Positions 40,621-42,229 of a stretch of DNA of 42,229 bases are shown piece by piece; the stretch's first letter is position 1, and each line of letters begins with the position of its first letter. The notes beneath the pieces are model-generated. The model saw nothing but the letters and a program-made list of their open reading frames with translations, searched no databases and was not told the DNA's origin. Source of the stretch: CAXTEJ01 sp964243295. Lineage in GTDB: Bacteria; Actinomycetota; Actinomycetes; Actinomycetales; Angustibacteraceae. Where the stretch lies: the NCBI GenBank assembly GCA_964243295.1, contig CAXTEJ010000029.1, forward strand, positions 1 to 42,229, read 5' to 3'. A program made the position numbers and the translations under genes.

Positions 40621-41400
40621 TCAGCTGCGCAGCAGCCGCAGCGACTCCTCGTGCAGCAGCCCGTTGGTGGCCACCGCGCTGCCGCCCCACGGCCCGGGTT
40701 CGCCGTCCAGCGAAGTGAAGCGACCGCCTGCCTCGGTGACGATCGGCACGAGCGCCGCCATGTCGTGCAGCGACAGCTCGGGCTCGCAGGCGATGTCGAC
40801 AGCGCCCTCGGCGACGAGCATGTACGACCAGAAGTCGCCGTAGGCGCGGGTGCGCCAGCAGCGCCGCGCCAGCTCGAGGAACCCGTCGAGCCGGCGCTGG
40901 TCCTGCCAGCCCGACAGGCTGGAGTACGACAGCGACGCGTCGGGCAGACCGGCGACCTGCGAGACCTGCAGCCGTCGAGCCGACGACAGGCTGCGACCGG
41001 TCCAGGCACCTGAGCCGGTCGCCGCCCACCAGCGCCGGCCGAGCGCCGGGGCCGACACGACCCCCAGCACGGGGACGTCCTGGTCGACGAGCGCGATCAG
41101 CGTCGCCCACACCGGCACGCCGCGCACGAAGTTCTTGGTGCCGTCGATCGGGTCGACGACCCAGCGGCGCGGACCGTGACCGGTGTCGGGCATCTCCTCG
41201 CCGACGACGGCGTCGCGCGGCCGCGTGCGCCGCAGCTGCGAGCGCACGAGCTGCTCGGCGGCGAGGTCGGCGTCGGTGACGGGCGTGAGGTCGGGCTTGG
41301 TGGTGACGGTCAGGTCGACGGCGCGGAAGCGATCGGTCGTCAGCCCGTCGACCGCGTCGGCGATGACGTGAGCCAGTCGCAGGTCGTCGTCGTAGGCCAC
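40621..41400 (-). CDS. Inositol-monophosphatase-family phosphatase (histidinol-phosphatase HisN-like)
   Basis: The 259-residue protein starts at GTG 41400. The metal-binding motifs of the IMPase family are complete: E68-E69 in VVGEEMPD, D83 and D86 in WVVDPIDGTKN, and the C-terminal DMAALVPIVTEAGGRF. Actinobacterial members of this subgroup dephosphorylate histidinol phosphate, inositol phosphates or similar; HisN is the best guess but not proven. TACGTT lies exactly six bases before the start, so it is probably leaderless. It is divergent from the DUF2087 gene and followed by the S4-protein gene. Confidence 0.9.
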   Translation of the reverse strand: MAYDDDLRLAHVIADAVDGLTTDRFRAVDLTVTTKPDLTPVTDADLAAEQLVRSQLRRTRPRDAVVGEEMPDTGHGPRRWVVDPIDGTKNFVRGVPVWATLIALVDQDVPVLGVVSAPALGRRWWAATGSGAWTGRSLSSARRLQVSQVAGLPDASLSYSSLSGWQDQRRLDGFLELARRCWRTRAYGDFWSYMLVAEGAVDIACEPELSLHDMAALVPIVTEAGGRFTSLDGEPGPWGGSAVATNGLLHEESLRLLRS

Positions 41401-41406
41401 CGGCGC

Positions 41407-41427
41407 AACGTACCGCCGCGCTAGCCT
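41407..41427. promoter_or_regulatory. Back-to-back leaderless promoters
   Basis: TACGTT on the minus strand (41412-41407) serves the phosphatase GTG at 41400, and TAGCCT on the plus strand (41422-41427) serves the DUF2087 GTG at 41434. Each hexamer is exactly six bases from its start codon, and they are nine bases apart. Confidence 0.6.
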
Positions 41428-41433
41428 GCCGTC

Positions 41434-41763
41434 GTGGACCCCGCGCACGCAGCCGACCCACCGCCCGCGCCGCCGACGGGTGGTGCGCCCCGGTCGCCGT
41501 CCGAGGTGGCGCTCAGCTCGTTCCTGGACGCCGACGGCCGGCTGATCGCGATCCCGCGCCGGCACGTCAAGCGGCTGGCGGCCCTCGACCACGTCGCGCG
41601 CGTGTTCGAGCCGGGCGCCCGCTACCCCGAGCCGGAGGTCAACGCGATGCTGCGGGCCTTCCACGACGACGTCGCCGCCCTGCGCCGGTACCTCGTCGAC
41701 TACGGGTTCATGACCCGCGAGAACAGCGTGTACTGGCGCTCGGGCGGCACCGTCGACGTCTGA
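41434..41763 (+). CDS. DUF2087 domain protein
   Basis: This 109-residue protein has a Pro/Ala-rich N-terminus and a DUF2087 core: SSFLDADGRLIAIPRRHVKRLAAL, then YPEPEVNAMLRAFHDDVAALRRYLVDYGFMTRENSVYWR. The family is a winged-helix-like domain, often attached to ArsR or MerR regulators, but here it stands alone. Its role is unknown and may be regulatory. The GTG start is supported by TAGCCT six bases upstream and is divergent from the HisN-like phosphatase gene, 33 bases away. Confidence 0.85.
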   Translation: MDPAHAADPPPAPPTGGAPRSPSEVALSSFLDADGRLIAIPRRHVKRLAALDHVARVFEPGARYPEPEVNAMLRAFHDDVAALRRYLVDYGFMTRENSVYWRSGGTVDV

Positions 41764-41894
41764 GCGCCCGGCTGCGCGAGGCCGTCGTGGCGCTAGCGCC
41801 CTAGGGGTCGCGGGCTCGGTGGTGGCCTCCGGGTTGGTTGTCCACAGATGTTGCGGCACAACGGTTTGGCCTGTCGAACGTCGGCGTGATCGGC

Positions 41895-41900
41895 TAGAAT
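41895..41900 (+). promoter_or_regulatory. -10 hexamer for the DUF222 gene
   Basis: TAGAAT, one base from the TATAAT consensus, lies seven bases before ATG 41908 and no ribosome binding site is visible. Two TCGAAC words, at 41874 and 41900, flank it. Confidence 0.6.
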
Positions 41901-41907
41901 CGAACAC

Positions 41908-42229
41908 ATGACCGAGACTGCGTGGGGTGTGCTGGCGGAGGCGTCCGCCGCTGTCGCCGCCGCGCGGGTGTGGCAGCTCAGCGCCGACCAGCTGGTCGCC
42001 GCGCTGCGCCGCGAACGGGCCGCGGAGGCGCAGCGCGCAGCCGCGCGGCTGGGCCTGATCCGCGAGCTGGACGCGCGCGGGTACGCGGTGGGGCTGGGTT
42101 TCACGTCGACACAGGCGTGGCTGGCCGGTGAGCTGCTGCTCGACCGGCGCACGGCGGCCGCCGACGTGCGGGCTGCCCGCCAGCTCGACCCGGTCGGTGA
42201 CGTGCCTCCCGTGCCGGGGGCCGTGGTCT
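41908..42229 (+). CDS. DUF222 (13E12 repeat/HNH endonuclease family) protein, cut by window edge
   Basis: The first 107 residues are seen. They form the helical DUF222 N-terminus: AEASAAVAAARVWQLSADQLVAAL, ARLGLIRELDARGYAVGLGFTSTQAWLAGELLLDRRTAAADVRAAR. Family members continue with a helical region and usually end in an HNH nuclease domain, beyond this window. They are often multicopy in actinobacteria and vary in number between strains. The ATG is supported by the hexamer TAGAAT seven bases upstream. The preceding 144-bp gap has a 12-bp palindrome GGCGCTAGCGCC (41790-41801). Confidence 0.88.
   Translation, partial: MTETAWGVLAEASAAVAAARVWQLSADQLVAALRRERAAEAQRAAARLGLIRELDARGYAVGLGFTSTQAWLAGELLLDRRTAAADVRAARQLDPVGDVPPVPGAVV

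Noticed and set aside
41874..41907. LexA/SOS box before the DUF222 gene
   Set aside because: Two TCGAAC words are present, but neither is followed by the inverted GTTCGA half.

Overview
The window is very GC-rich, uses many GTG starts and has strong G/C bias at third codon positions. It carries family neighbourhoods typical of Actinomycetota: a UPF0182 giant membrane protein beside a PPA1309-type protein, a YlbL-type PDZ/Lon protease, a DUF5679 mini-protein and a DUF222/HNH gene. I cannot name the genus. Several genes have no Shine-Dalgarno sequence but have a -10-like hexamer (T/C)AnnnT exactly 6-7 nt before the start codon, which points to common leaderless transcription.

Layout. (1) 1-10386 is a conserved core block: ThiF-like protein (cut by the left edge), DUF5679, YgjP-type metallopeptidase, NUDIX, zincin-like DUF2342, SDR, MoaE, PDZ/Lon protease, PPA1309 protein and UPF0182 protein. 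(2) 10441-10606 holds an initiator tRNA-Met with its own promoter and terminator. (3) 10654-20431 is a sugar locus: a divergent ROK regulator facing a tightly packed seven-gene operon (ABC binding protein, two permeases, MDR dehydrogenase, Gfo/Idh/MocA dehydrogenase, GH36, GH13_18 phosphorylase). It resembles the Escherichia coli ycj cluster but has a GH36 and lacks the epimerase and the ATPase. (4) 20595-23521 is a divergent MMPL exporter/TetR pair with three similar palindromic operators. (5) 23546-24990 is a scarred region. It has an isochorismatase whose frame is open into an upstream XRE helix-turn-helix, then a response regulator and a GAF histidine kinase that each keep only their 5' part and are joined tail to tail.

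(6) 25031-31101 holds an aldo/keto reductase, PiT phosphate transporter plus universal stress protein behind a PHO-box-like repeat, a serine hydrolase, a threonine-aldolase family enzyme and a hemerythrin. (7) 31296-36198 is a NarL-type two-component system flanked by a secreted small protein and a berberine-bridge-type FAD oxidoreductase. Those two flanking genes face inward and share a 34-bp upstream element (29/34 identical) at nearly the same distance from their starts, so the block looks like a self-contained regulon. (8) 36257-42229 has a GDPD and flippase-like pair, a second hemerythrin with a missing ligand, a secreted clan-A glycosidase, an S4 protein, a HisN/IMPase phosphatase, a DUF2087 protein and the start of a DUF222 gene cut by the right edge.

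Most promising for follow-up: the shared promoter element around the two-component system, the ycj-like operon with GH36, and the tail-to-tail two-component remnant. All functional statements come from reading motifs and recalling families; no searches were run.
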